Assembly: GCA_002335605.1 (NCBI GenBank)
Contig: BEDY01000001.1
Location: 1,860,001-1,924,000 of the forward strand
Source of the DNA: Prillingera fragicola
Taxonomy: Eukaryota; Basidiomycota; Tremellomycetes; Trichosporonales; Trichosporonaceae
Length of the DNA stretch: 64,000 nucleotides
Direction of reading: 5' to 3'
The notes below the pieces were generated by a model. The model was not told the origin of the DNA. It saw only the letters and a program-made list of their open reading frames with translations, and did no database searches. The translations under genes were made by a program, and so were the position numbers. Position 1 is the stretch's first letter; each line of letters begins with the position of its first letter. This document shows positions 25,438 through 35,945 of this stretch, piece after piece.

Positions 25438-27357
25438 ATGACCCTCCAGGACGGGTCTCCTCCTCTAACGCCTCCGCGGTCGACTGTGTACGACTCTGAT
25501 GACACACCTTGGTCAACCAGTACTTCATTGGGCTACTATCCTGGACCAGACGTCTGGGGGGCCCAGTTGAGTCGCAGCGGCACCACTGGGTCTGTGGCTC
25601 GTTCACCAATTGACCCGTACACTCCTATCCCAGCACCACCTTCAGCAAAACGACAGCGTCCTTTTGCCATGAGATCCCAGTCATTGCCCGATGGTCCCAG
25701 CACCCCAGAGATGCAGATTGCATCTGCGCTGCCAGAGTCGCCGGATATTCTCACTCATCCAGAACCGCAAGGTCGACCGTTACAGCGCACCTCATCCGCT
25801 CCAACCCGGGCTAGTCTTGGTCGGAAGCTGCCTCCGAGCTTGACAGAGTCCCTAGAGCGTCTTATCCGGACAACTCAAAAGAAGTCGCAACCGGCGCTCC
25901 ACTCTGTACCCGAGGACGACACCACTCCCAAGGCTACTTGCGTTATCCAGGTCCCCGATGCACTGCGTACTCCTCGCCCGACATCCGACACTCCAATGGG
26001 GATTCCCAAGCCTAGGCACCGCCGCACCAACTCGGCGTCCGCAATGGACATTGACGGGCACTTGGTCGTGCCTTTGGTCAGTGGCCTTCCCCGCTCACCA
26101 TCGGCGTCTCATGTCACCCCCGTGCCACTCCAGGCCCCGTTCATTATGAGGCCAGTCAACGATCACCGCCACTCGGCATCGTCGATGGAGTCGACGTCGT
26201 CAGCCAGCTCGTATGCCAGCACAGTCGACATGTCGACGACCTCGAGGGCACCTACGAGCGCTTGCTACCGCGGAATCTCGCCTCGCCAGCGTTTCCGCAG
26301 CATTACGAGCTCTGGCAGCTTGACGGAGCGTGCACCCGAGTTTATCTCCTCCATGGCCGATCTGCAGCTCATTCTCGCGCAGCAGTCGCCTGACGGATTG
26401 GACGCCTACGCTCGCCCTAGCATTTCTCAGCTGCTGTACGCACGCGAGCTCAAGCTGGTTGACGACCACGGCGTTTCAGTGTCCTTTGGAGACCTTGTGG
26501 CGGCCAACCGCACTATTGTGGTCTTTTTGCGCCACTGGTATAGTTCATTCGACGCCCAGTATGTCAAGGCTCTGGTCAAGGCGTTGTCTCCTACCGTGCT
26601 GGCTCGTGCTGGTGCGCGAGTGGTCCTCATTGGCCACGGCAAGGCCAGCATGATCAAGGGCTACCGCCAGCATTTCGAGTGCCCATTCCCAGTGTACACA
26701 GACACGTCGCGTGAGCTTCACCGTGCTCTGGGTCTCGAGACAGCGGCAGTGGAGAAGAAACGTGGCGACTATCTGTCGCAAAATGTCTTCCAGCGTGGCC
26801 GTGACTCTCTCATGCGCGCTGTCCGCATGCGCCAGCTAGGTGGCGCCGGCAACCGCGATCAGCTGGGAGGCGAGTTTGTTTTTGACGGCTCGCTCCAGCT
26901 CCGCTACTCTCACCGCATGTCTGGTCGCGCCGATCACGCCTCTGTCGCAGAGCTCATCAAGGCCGTCTCGGCGCTGCCCCCGACTCCCAGGGGCAAGCCT
27001 TTCCGCTCATCTGCGGGCTCTCGCAGTTGTGTGTCTATCAACGGCTCGCGCAGCAGCGCATCGCTTGGTACCCGCAGCAACGCCGCGCGCAGTTGCACGT
27101 CTCTCGCTGCGCCTACCACCCCGCCGCCTCCGCATGGCGGTCCTCCTCTTGCACTCTCGCTTGCGCCTGTGCTCGAGTATCCCATTCCTCCTGTCAACTA
27201 TGCCAGTGACAAGAAGCTCACCGACCGCTGGGAGGCCCAGCGTGAAATGCGTCTGGCCATGAAGCACAACATGCGCATGCCTTTCGGAGGTAGTGAGATT
27301 GTTCTTTCCAAAAACGTAAACCTCTTTTCGGGCGGTATCGAGACTATCCGGGCTTGA
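25438..27357 (+). CDS. AhpC/TSA-2 (peroxiredoxin-like) protein lacking Cys
   Basis: Single-exon gene for 639 residues. The first ~320 residues are disordered and rich in Ser, Pro and Thr. Residues about 330-530 match the thioredoxin-fold AhpC-TSA_2 family: ARELKLVDDHGVSVSFGDLV, TIVVFLRHWYSSFDAQYVK, RVVLIGHGKASMIKGYRQHF, PFPVYTDTSRELHRALGL, GDYLSQNVFQRG, QLGGEFVFDGSLQLRYSHRM, ADHASVAELI. Where family members commonly carry a Cys-x-x-Cys after the RHF/RHW strand, this protein has Tyr-Ser-Ser-Phe-Asp, so a redox role is doubtful and a regulatory or scaffolding role is more likely (inference). Start at 25438 is preferred (GAGCCATGAC context) over ATG 25330. The C-terminus carries further Ser/Arg-rich sequence. 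Confidence 0.82.
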   Translation: MTLQDGSPPLTPPRSTVYDSDDTPWSTSTSLGYYPGPDVWGAQLSRSGTTGSVARSPIDPYTPIPAPPSAKRQRPFAMRSQSLPDGPSTPEMQIASALPESPDILTHPEPQGRPLQRTSSAPTRASLGRKLPPSLTESLERLIRTTQKKSQPALHSVPEDDTTPKATCVIQVPDALRTPRPTSDTPMGIPKPRHRRTNSASAMDIDGHLVVPLVSGLPRSPSASHVTPVPLQAPFIMRPVNDHRHSASSMESTSSASSYASTVDMSTTSRAPTSACYRGISPRQRFRSITSSGSLTERAPEFISSMADLQLILAQQSPDGLDAYARPSISQLLYARELKLVDDHGVSVSFGDLVAANRTIVVFLRHWYSSFDAQYVKALVKALSPTVLARAGARVVLIGHGKASMIKGYRQHFECPFPVYTDTSRELHRALGLETAAVEKKRGDYLSQNVFQRGRDSLMRAVRMRQLGGAGNRDQLGGEFVFDGSLQLRYSHRMSGRADHASVAELIKAVSALPPTPRGKPFRSSAGSRSCVSINGSRSSASLGTRSNAARSCTSLAAPTTPPPPHGGPPLALSLAPVLEYPIPPVNYASDKKLTDRWEAQREMRLAMKHNMRMPFGGSEIVLSKNVNLFSGGIETIRA

Positions 27358-27593
27358 TTATAGTAATGACCACTGTTTGTAGTATACTTTTCTGTTAGTT
27401 GTATTGTAGCAGAGACCATATGAAGTTAGTCTAATTCAGTAATGGCTCGTTCGTCGCAATTCAGTCAGCAGGCGGGCATTTGCGGACAAAAGCGGATGGT
27501 TAATAGTTACATGATGGACACATCGGGTCGAGCGTCTCTATGCCCACGAGCCTCGCCGTTCTCGTCATGCTGCCGTCGTGCTAATGAATCCAA

Positions 27594-27976
27594 TTAAGCC
27601 CTGGGACCCTTGCCGCCGGGAACAAGCTGCCTCGTCAGCAGAACACGGCAGAAAACGCACTCACCATGGCAATGTTGTTGCCGTTCAAAAGCGTCTGTCC
27701 AAGCTCGTTCTCAACAATACCCTCGGGGGTGACCTCGCTAGACGCGTCAGTATGCTCTTACGCAGTGATTAGCCAACGCACTACTCTTTGACGTCCTTCA
27801 ACACCATGTCTAGGCTATTAGCGTAGTCCAACACAGTACTGCCGGAGGTACTCACTGACATAGTCGTCAAAGCCCATGAGCGTGCCCGTAAACTCGCGCT
27901 CGTTCTTCATGAGCACCCAGATAGGCGAGCCAATGCACCGGTCCACGAGCTCGAGAGGGAGGATTGTGCTGGCCAT
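27594..27976 (-). CDS. LSM5: U6 snRNA-associated Sm-like protein LSm5
   Basis: Component of the LSm1-7 (mRNA decay) and LSm2-8 (U6 snRNP) rings. Four exons with three short introns encode a protein of about 84 residues. Sm1 motif: [29 protein letters not shown] (split here as [14 protein letters not shown] and [15 protein letters not shown]); Sm2: TLLNGNNIAMLVPGG, which is the LSm5-specific form of the RNA-binding loop. N-terminus LPLELVDRCIGS is also diagnostic of LSm5. Ends with a short GKGPRA tail. Confidence 0.94.
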
Positions 27977-28120
27977 CGTGGAGAGAGTGCGTTTTAGAGG
28001 TTATAAGATGAAATGCCGTTCAAGTGTTGGTATCTCAATGATCTGGGTGAGAGCGGAGGCAAATATTGGGAGATTGGTTTATAGGCGAATGCCCAATGAC
28101 GTAGGCATTCATGAAATCTT

Positions 28121-28218
28121 GCCCTTATAGCTCAGTTGGTAGAGCGTGCCTTTCGTAGGATTTGAAGTGGGTCCCAAAAAAAAGGGTAAGGTCGGCGGTT
28201 CGACTCCGTCTGAGGGCA
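28121..28218 (+). tRNA. tRNA-Thr(CGU) with intron
   Basis: Full cloverleaf: acceptor GCCCTTA/TGAGGGC, D stem GCTC/GAGC, anticodon stem TGCCT/GGGTA (two wobble pairs), variable loop AGGTC, T stem GGCGG/CCGTC with TTCGACT loop, discriminator A. The loop reads TTCGTA-A, anticodon CGT at 28154-28156 (Thr, ACG codons). A 25-nt intron (28158-28182) sits after position 37, the canonical site. A T-rich Pol III terminator follows (28221-28226). Confidence 0.9.
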
Positions 28219-28714
28219 ATTCTTTTTGCCCGGCCTCGAGACTGGGTGCAATGCATACCTTGGGGTCTGAGGCATCGTTTGGTCCAACTTTGGAGGCATT
28301 CTGTGGTTTGTGGCGTGAGATATGGCCATTTGAAGATATTTGGGTCGGTTTTTTAGTCATTTTTCAGGGTAAACCTGGTGTTCCGCCACATGGCCACTTG
28401 TTACTTGTTGGCCATGTACATCTAATACACCAACTATCGAGCGTGCAGCAGCAGCAGCTAGGTGCATGCTGGGGGCATGCTGCCGTGTGGAGTGCTTAGA
28501 GTATACTCAAGTGAGAGACAAGGCAGCCTATAACCTTGGCATATGGACCCGGACGACCTCTGAGCTCGAGACTCGGAACTGCCACACGGCCACGTCGTGC
28601 TAACAATGCATAAGAGTACAAGACTATCGTGGACCCTGCGTAACTACATGTGTGGAAACTCTGACATGGGACTATTCCCGCGTCTGAACTAGACTGGGCC
28701 AGGCCGCACTCGCC
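28219..28714. other. Intergenic, tRNA-LEU1 3' flank
   Basis: 496 bp with no recognisable gene; LEU1 3' UTR is expected near its right end. Confidence 0.5.
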
Positions 28715-31037
28715 TTACCAGTCAGTCTTTTTCCTGGGGGCACGAACGGGGACAATGTTCTGGCCCTTCTTGGCATAGCCGACACCGTCGAGCCAAGGCC
28801 ACTCCTGCGAGCGACGCTCCTCAAACTTTTCAATGTCGGTGACGTGCTCGAGGGTGAGGCCAATGTCGTCGAGGCCGTTGACGAGGCAGTGGCGACGGAA
28901 GGCGTCAATCTCAAACTTGACGGGAGGCTGGCCGTTGGGCCTGATGACCTGCTGGTTCTCAAGGTCCACGGCAATCTCGTGGCCAGCCTCGGCGTCCTTG
29001 TACAGGTTCTCGAGGTCGGCGAGGGGGAGCTCGAGGGGAAGCATGCCGTTCTTGAAGCAGTTGTTCTTGAAAATGTCACCAAACGACGGTGCCATCACAC
29101 AACGGATGCCAAAGTCGTTGAGAGCCCAGGGGGCGTGCTCACGCGACGATCCGCAGCCAAAGTTGTCACCAGTGCAGACGAGGAGAACCGACTTGGTGAA
29201 AGGCTCCTTGTTGAGCACAAAGTCGGGATTCTTCTCGCCAGTGACAACGTCGTAACGCGCGGGCCAGAAGAGAGCCTCGCCGAGACCGGTGCGGAGCAGA
29301 GTCTTGAGGAACTGCTTGGGGATAATCTTGTCCGTGTCAATGTTGGCCTCCCACATGGGGGCAGCAATGCCCTTGACGACGGTAAACTTGGGCATGCCGG
29401 CGGCGGCAGGCGCAGCGGCGTCCTTCTTAGCAGCCGGGGCAGACTCGGCCTCGGGAGCAGCTGCGGCGGGGATGAGGGGCTGGAGGTAGTCCGAGTAGTC
29501 GGTAATCTTGATACCGCCGTCGTCCGAGCTGTGCGAGCCAGTGAGCTTGCGGACGTCGGTGAGGAAACCGGTAAGGGCAGCAGCAGTGGCCATGGCAGGT
29601 GACACCAGGTGGGTACGTCCACCGGCACCCTGGCGACCCTCAAAGTTACGGTTCGACGTCGAAGCGCAACGCTCTCCAGGCTTGAGCTGGTCGGGGTTCA
29701 TGCCGAGGCACATGGAGCAACCAGCCTCACGCCAGTCAAATCCAGCCTTCTTGAAGATGACATCGAGGCCCTCGGCCTCGGCCTGCTGCTTGACCAGACC
29801 CGAACCGGGGACGACCATGGCGTAGACGCCGTCGGCGACGTGCGAGGGGCCACCGTTCTTACCCGAAGCAACAATGACACGAGCAGCCGAGCGCATGTCC
29901 TCGATACGGCCGTTGGTGCACGAACCAAAGAAGACCTTGTCGACCTTGACCTCCTCCATGGGAGTGTCGGCAACAAGACCCATGTACTTGAGAGCCTTTT
30001 CGGCGTCGCCGCGCTTGCTGGCAGGCATGTCGGCAGGGTTGGGGACCTTGCCAGTGATGGGAACGACGTCCTGGGGCGAGGTTCCCCAAGTAACCGTGGG
30101 AATAATGTCCTCGGCCTTGATCTCGACCTCAATGTCGTACTTGGCACCAGCGTCCGACTTGAGCGTGCGCCAGTATGCCTCGGCGCGGTCCCACTCGTCA
30201 CCAGCACGGGGCGAAAGGGGGCGGCCCTTGAGGTACTCAAAGGTAATCTCGTCGGGGGCAATCATACCAGCACGGGCGCCACCCTCGATCGCCATGTTGC
30301 AGATCGACATGCGGGCCTCCATGGAGAGGGAGCGAATGGCCGACCCTGAAAACTCGATGACACAGCCAGTACCGCCGGCGGTTCCGATGACACCGATAAT
30401 GTGGAGGACAATGTCCTTGGAGGCAACACCCTCGCCGAGAGTGCCCTCGACGTTGATACGCATGTTCTTGGACTTGGCCTGGGGAAGGGTCTGGGTGGCC
30501 AGGACGTGCTCCACCTCCGAAGTACCAATACCAAAGGCAAGAGCGCCGAAAGCACCGTGTGTCGAGGTGTGCGAGTCACCGCAGACGACAGTCGTGCCGG
30601 GAAGAGTAAAGCCCTGCTCGGGGCCGATAATGTGGACGATACCCTGGCGCTTGTCGCTCATGCCAAAGTAGGTGAGGCCAAACTCCTTGACATTGTCCTC
30701 GAGGGCCATGACCTGAGCACGCGAGTCGGCCTCGCCGATGAAAGACTTGACGTTCTGAAAGTTCTTCCTTGATGCGGTACTGGCGACGGTCAGCCACAGC
30801 TCTTGTGCGCAACACGGCAACTCACGGAATGTTGTGGTCGACAGTAGCAAGAGTGCAGTCGGGACGGCGAACGGGGCGGGCGGCGTTGCGCAGGCCCTCG
30901 AAGGCTTGCGGCGAGGTGACCTCGTGGACAAGGTGACGGTCGATGAAAATGAGAGTGTCACCGGTGCCAGAGTAAACGACGTGGTCGTCAAAGACCTTGT
31001 CGTACAGAGTACGAGGAGCAGAGGTGGGGGCAGGCAT
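28715..31037 (-). CDS. LEU1: 3-isopropylmalate dehydratase (isopropylmalate isomerase)
   Basis: Second step of leucine synthesis: isomerises 2- to 3-isopropylmalate with a [4Fe-4S] cluster. Fungal form in which LeuC-like and LeuD-like parts are fused. Two exons (30826-31037, 28715-30779; 46-nt intron) give 759 codons, 758 residues. Visible: [58 protein letters not shown], cluster cysteines in FFGSCTNGR and [31 protein letters not shown], an Ala-rich linker (about residues 480-535), and the small domain with [12 protein letters not shown] and [14 protein letters not shown]. No mitochondrial leader is seen, consistent with a cytosolic enzyme. Confidence 0.97.
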
Positions 31038-34000
31038 GTTGGGAGCCTGCGTTAAAAGGTCGGGGGAATTGAGGAAAAGGCCAAAGCGGCTTAAATAGAT
31101 GATACTTGAGCCCGGTGTATGCTCTTTTGCGAAAAGTATCTGCTGTGAGAGCTGTTGTGAGACGTTTAGAGAAGACTCTTTGAGAAAGGATGCTGGGGAA
31201 AGTGGGGATGAGGTTCAAGACGCGCTCGACTTTGTATCGGTCCCGTTTGCCGACTCGAGGGGTCCATGTCGGCCGAATTCTGCGAAAGCCAATAAGAATC
31301 GAGCTGTTATTCGACCACGTGGCGGCTGCAACTATTGCCGGACAGCGTATTGGACGAAAAGTCGATCGAGTCGGTCCAAGCCGTCCGTGAAGATCATCCA
31401 CCAGGATGTACAGACCTCAGTCGTCGCGTGGGGTGGGCATGGTGGACGTGGAGGCACACGACCACCACCAGACGTGACGGATTGTGGTGCAGAGCTGTGG
31501 AGGGCTGCCACCTCAGTCCTTGTCACGTGACCTCGAGCAGAAGTCCAGTCTCCTGTTCTCCAAATCTCAGCCGTCGGCTTCCTCCGTCGCGAAGATCACC
31601 GCGTTAACTGCTTCAGTTCCCCAAGAGTTGCTACATGCGTGTACATGCGTATACGTTCAGCCCACGGCCATGCTTCGCACTACAACACCTGCATCTTGTG
31701 CTACAGCCGTGACTGCATTCTTCAATCTGGGCTTGCCACTGATATTGGCCACGCCGAACATGTCGCACTAGCGCCTGTCCTTTGTTAGATTGAGATGTCG
31801 TTAGTTGCTGGGCACTTCGAGGCATCACTGGAAGCATCATGACAGCCGAAAGAGGTAGGAGGCTCGCTCAGTGTTCATGAGTCGAATCCAGCCAACTCCT
31901 TTGCGAGGCTGCTGAACATTGTCTAGACTAGGGTGATGTTGGGAGCGAATAGAGACAGTTCCCAAGTCGTGTTGATCGGCCGACTGCTGGCTGGGGCTAT
32001 AAGGCTGGCACATGGTGGTGTATGTGGTGAGGACTCAACTCGGGCTGTGGGTTTTAAAGGGCGTTGAGTCCAGCACTGTCTCCATCATGTCAAGGCGTGT
32101 TTAGAAGTAACGTATCCTGAGAGGCAGTCACGAGATAGATAGCGACTCAAACTCGACCGTAGCTGGCTTGCAGCTGAAAGATCTTTGACGACACAGTAGC
32201 GAGAGAAGATGGAGAAAGAAGTTGGTCACCCTGCTCAAGGGGAACTGGAAGGAGACATCCACCGGGAATGGGGTAATGTCCAAACTATAACTCGTAGTTT
32301 TGGTTCTAAGAACCAAGGTTCGGTCAAACGCCACCAGGCAACTGCACCAGTAAGATGTTGGCTGATGCTGTGGTCCCCCTCTACCACGCCAGTATCCCCA
32401 CATCCCTTGTGCCAATGACTTGATCACTTGATAAACCGCGATGGCCCTAGTTTTTACCGACATGAAAAGGCAATGTTAACCTGCGGACCAACAATATAAC
32501 AGTGTGAGGTATAGACGGCCCCATGGTGCTGGCTGAACCGACAGAGCACCTGCCAAGACAACCAGCAGTCCGTGTACCCTGCACAGAGGCTAAGCCCTGA
32601 TGCCAATGCCATCTCCGACAAGCTTGCCGAGTAGCCATGGGCAGCTATGATTGGTGCAAATGCATCCCCGGTACTTTTGACTGGGTCATTGCACTGGGAA
32701 TGGAGATGGATGGAGGAGGCGCCTCACGCGGTGGCGACCCGCAGTGAGTCACCGCGATAAGCTGTCAGCTTCAGTCGATCAACTGTTACACCTTTGGGTC
32801 CTTTCGTTTGCTCGCTCATCGCCACGGGGCGTGAGAATGTGCGAGTGGCATGGTCACGTTTACAAGTGACAGGGCTATATATTACCAACTGATTGCCACG
32901 CCCAGCCTTCACAAAAACATGGTGGTTCTTGTTATAGAAGGATTGAATACTTGGTACCACCATACACTGTCCAGGTCTCAAACAGTGCGTTCTTGGCACG
33001 GGCATGCTACGCACTCTATGACGCACAAGGGCAAATCGGAAGCTCGGAACTGGCCGGGTTTCTGCCTGGGGCAACTGGAGATTTGGTCGTCACATCCTTA
33101 TCAGTTGGCATACCCATTGCGGGTATACCCTGCCAACCGAGGGCTCCGCTCCCGGGCAGCGTTGCCCAACCCCGAAACGCACGGCCATACACAAACGCCA
33201 GTTGCAGCATTGATGCTCTGTGGTGGAACCCCAGAGGACGATCAGGGCCCCGCTGAGGGCCAAGAGCTCTTGATGGAGAAATGCATGCACTTGCAAACCA
33301 TGAAGACGCCACGGAGATAGGAGCCAAACGGACAAGCGGGCAGATTCCCGGGGCCAGCCAGGGTGGTTGAGTGGCTTGCGTGCTGGGTGAGTTGGTGTGA
33401 TCTTTCCGCAGGCATGCAGCGCCCCCTGATGGATGCGAGGCCTGGGCCGTGTGCCGAGCGCGTTTCCAGCCAGCCAACCAGGATTGGCCAACGCCCAGTG
33501 GCCATAGATAGACGGAACATCGGACATGGACTGGGACCGCTATCGCTCCACCCGGACATTACATAAGAGACAGGAACCAATCAACCGGCCCAATGGCCAC
33601 GTGTTGGTGGGTCACAGCGCTGTGTTATCATTTGCGATCGGCGGTCCATTGTGCTGAGGGCCAGTAAGATTGGCCCCAGCCACACAGGCCATTTTCGCTT
33701 GCACCGTCACCGTCAAATCTGCAGATTGAGCGTGAGGCAGATCGCAGCTGGAGATTCACGGGGTAAAGCAAAGGGGCGCGGGTCTGGGGGGACAGGACGG
33801 CGATACACGGAAAAGGGAGCACGGCCAGACGCGGACCGCAGAGATACCGTCAAGGATTCCACCCAGACCTACCGAGGCTACATATGTCACACGCCCATCT
33901 CTTTCTTCAACGTCTCTCCATTTTCGTCTCTTAGCATTTCTCACTGTCCCCACGCACTAGCCACCAACGGCTCCCTTTAACCCCTCTTCCACTCACGACC

Positions 34001-34079
34001 TCGGGGCGAGCCCGCTCTCATCGCACCTTCCTTTCTCCTATCTCCTATCACCCACAGCGCCACTGGCCGCATCTTCACC
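31038..34079. other. 3 kb gene-free region, LEU1-AMT divergent
   Basis: No protein frame or RNA gene that I can support. The stretch carries both divergent promoters; its last 600 bp has four GATA-factor sites. A GTCGAATCC string near 31883 lacks the rest of a tRNA. Confidence 0.5.
33506..34050. promoter_or_regulatory. GATA-factor sites in AMT promoter
   Basis: WGATAR matches: AGATAG at 33506-33511 (+), TGATAA at 33625-33630 (-), AGATAG at 34038-34043 (-) and TGATAG at 34045-34050 (-). The last two lie within 42 bp of the ATG. Nitrogen-catabolite control of ammonium permeases by GATA factors is established in fungi; here it is inferred from the motifs. Confidence 0.45.
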
Positions 34080-35830
34080 ATGGTCAACCTCACGTATGGA
34101 ATAATGATCCCCAACGAGGACGGGTCTTATCGCTTTGACGCGATGGGTACCGACGTCGTTTCAACACTGAACGGCAAGGTTTCCAGTGAGTGGAGCAAAA
34201 CTTGCGGACCCAATGTGGCACTAACACGCCGCAGTCTACAGCCCTGGAGATATCGCGTGGACCCTCACATGTACGGCCCTCATCCTGTTCATGGTGCGTT
34301 GCAAGCCACCCCAAGCTGTAAAATTACATTGCTGACGAGTAGATTCCTGGTCTCGGCTACCTGTATTCTGGATTGTCACGTCGCAAGAACGCGCTCCAGT
34401 TGCTATTCTTGTGTATGACGTCCCTCGCCATTGTCTCTTTCCAGTGGTTCTTTATCGGCTACTCACTCGTCTTCTCCGAGACTGGCGGCTCATTCTTTGG
34501 CAACGGCAAGAATGTCGGTTTCCGCGGTGTCCTGGAGCGTCCCATGCCTGAGAGTGGCGACAGGCTGCCCGAGATCATCTTTGCGACCTACCAGCTCATG
34601 TTTGCCAACCTAGTGCCTGCAGTGTTGATTGGCGCTGCCGCCGAGCGTTCGCGCACTCTTCCTGCCATGATCTTCATCTTTTGCTGGACTACGCTCGTCT
34701 ATGACATGCTGGCCCACTGGATCTGGAGCAGCAACGGCTGGGCCGCAAAGTGGGGTGTTCTCGACTATGCAGGTGGCGTTCCTGTCGAGATTGCCTCTGG
34801 TGTCGGCGGTCTCGCCTACTCGTACTTTATCGGCAAGCGTCGCGGCTACGGAACCGAGCGCCTCATGTTCAAGCCCTCGAACGTTTCGCAGATCACTCTC
34901 GGCACTGTCCTCCTCTGGTTTGGATGGCTCGGATTCAACGGTGGATCTTGCTACTCTGCCTCGCTCAAGGCCGCCATGTCCATCTTTGTCACCAACCTCG
35001 CCGGTGCTGTGGGCGCTCTTACCTGGATGATCATGGACTTCCGTCTTGAGCGCAAGTGGTCCATGGTTGGTTTCTGCACTGGCGCCATTGCCGGTCTTGT
35101 GGCCATTACTCCTGCCGCCGGCTACGTTGGCGCTCCCGCCGGAGCCCTCATCGGTTTCCTCTCGGCATTCTGCTCCAACTTGGCTACTCGTCTTAAGAAC
35201 AGCATGCGCGTCGATGACCCCATGGATATTTTCGCCGTGCACGCTCTCGCCGGTGTTGTCGGCTGCCTCATGACGGGTATCTTTGCCCAGAAGTCGGTTG
35301 CTGCCAACGACGGCATGACTGAGATCGATGGTGGCTGGCTTGACGGCAACTGGATCCAGTTTGGCAAGCAGGTTGCATGGGTCGCCGTCGGCTTTGGCTG
35401 GACCTTTGTGGTCACCATTCTGATCATGTTCTGCATCAACCTCATTCCTGGCTGCAAGTTCCGCGCCTCAGAGGAAGCAGAGATTGTTGGCATGGACGAA
35501 GCCGACCACGACGAGTACATTGCCGACTACGCCTACTACCGTCGCGACCTCGAGGGCAACTACTACCCTCCGGCCGACCCTCTGTGGCGCACCTATACTC
35601 CTCAGGTCTCCGGTGCCCCCGGAGGCTGCTCCATTGGGCGTGTCGCCTCGCACCGCAGCGATCGCCGCCACGTCCACATGGATGAGGCAGCCAGTACCGC
35701 CGGTAACAGTGACTCGCACGTGGCAAAGGAGCCTAAACACCCTCAATTCGAGGAGAAGCACCCCCATCTCGCCGAGAAAGTTGAAGAGGTCAGTTCGGCC
35801 TCCACTTCCGAGGTTGAGCAGCGGGCATAG
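34080..35830 (+). CDS. High-affinity ammonium transporter (Amt/Mep/Rh)
   Basis: Plasma-membrane ammonium uptake protein, trimeric, about 11 membrane helices. Three exons (34080-34185, 34235-34293, 34343-35830) give 551 codons, 550 residues. Visible: GDIAWTLTCTALILFMIPGL, YSGLSRRKNALQ, outer-gate region FQWFFIGYSLVFS, the first pore His in YDMLAHWIWSSNGW, LLWFGWLGFNGGSCYSAS, and the second pore His in FAVHALAGVVGCLMTGIFA. The last 115 residues are a cytosolic, charged tail with His- and Ser-rich sequence. Whether it is the sensor type (Mep2/Amt2) cannot be decided, although both pore histidines are present as in Mep2-type proteins. It ends 115 bp from convergent DUS4. Confidence 0.95.
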
Positions 35831-35945
35831 ATAAAGACGTAAAATCATAGGACAAGGTCCTGCTAAGCATACGCACATTTGTAAAACTTGTACCACACGC
35901 ATATTGTTTATAGCACCCATGCATATATGGAAATCCCTGCTACCT

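Noticed and set aside
28844..30349. Plus-strand open frames (252 and 246 codons) over LEU1
   Set aside because: Antisense to the well-conserved LEU1 coding sequence; no independent features.
31875..31900. GTCGAATCC string resembling a tRNA B box
   Set aside because: No matching acceptor, D or anticodon stems around it.
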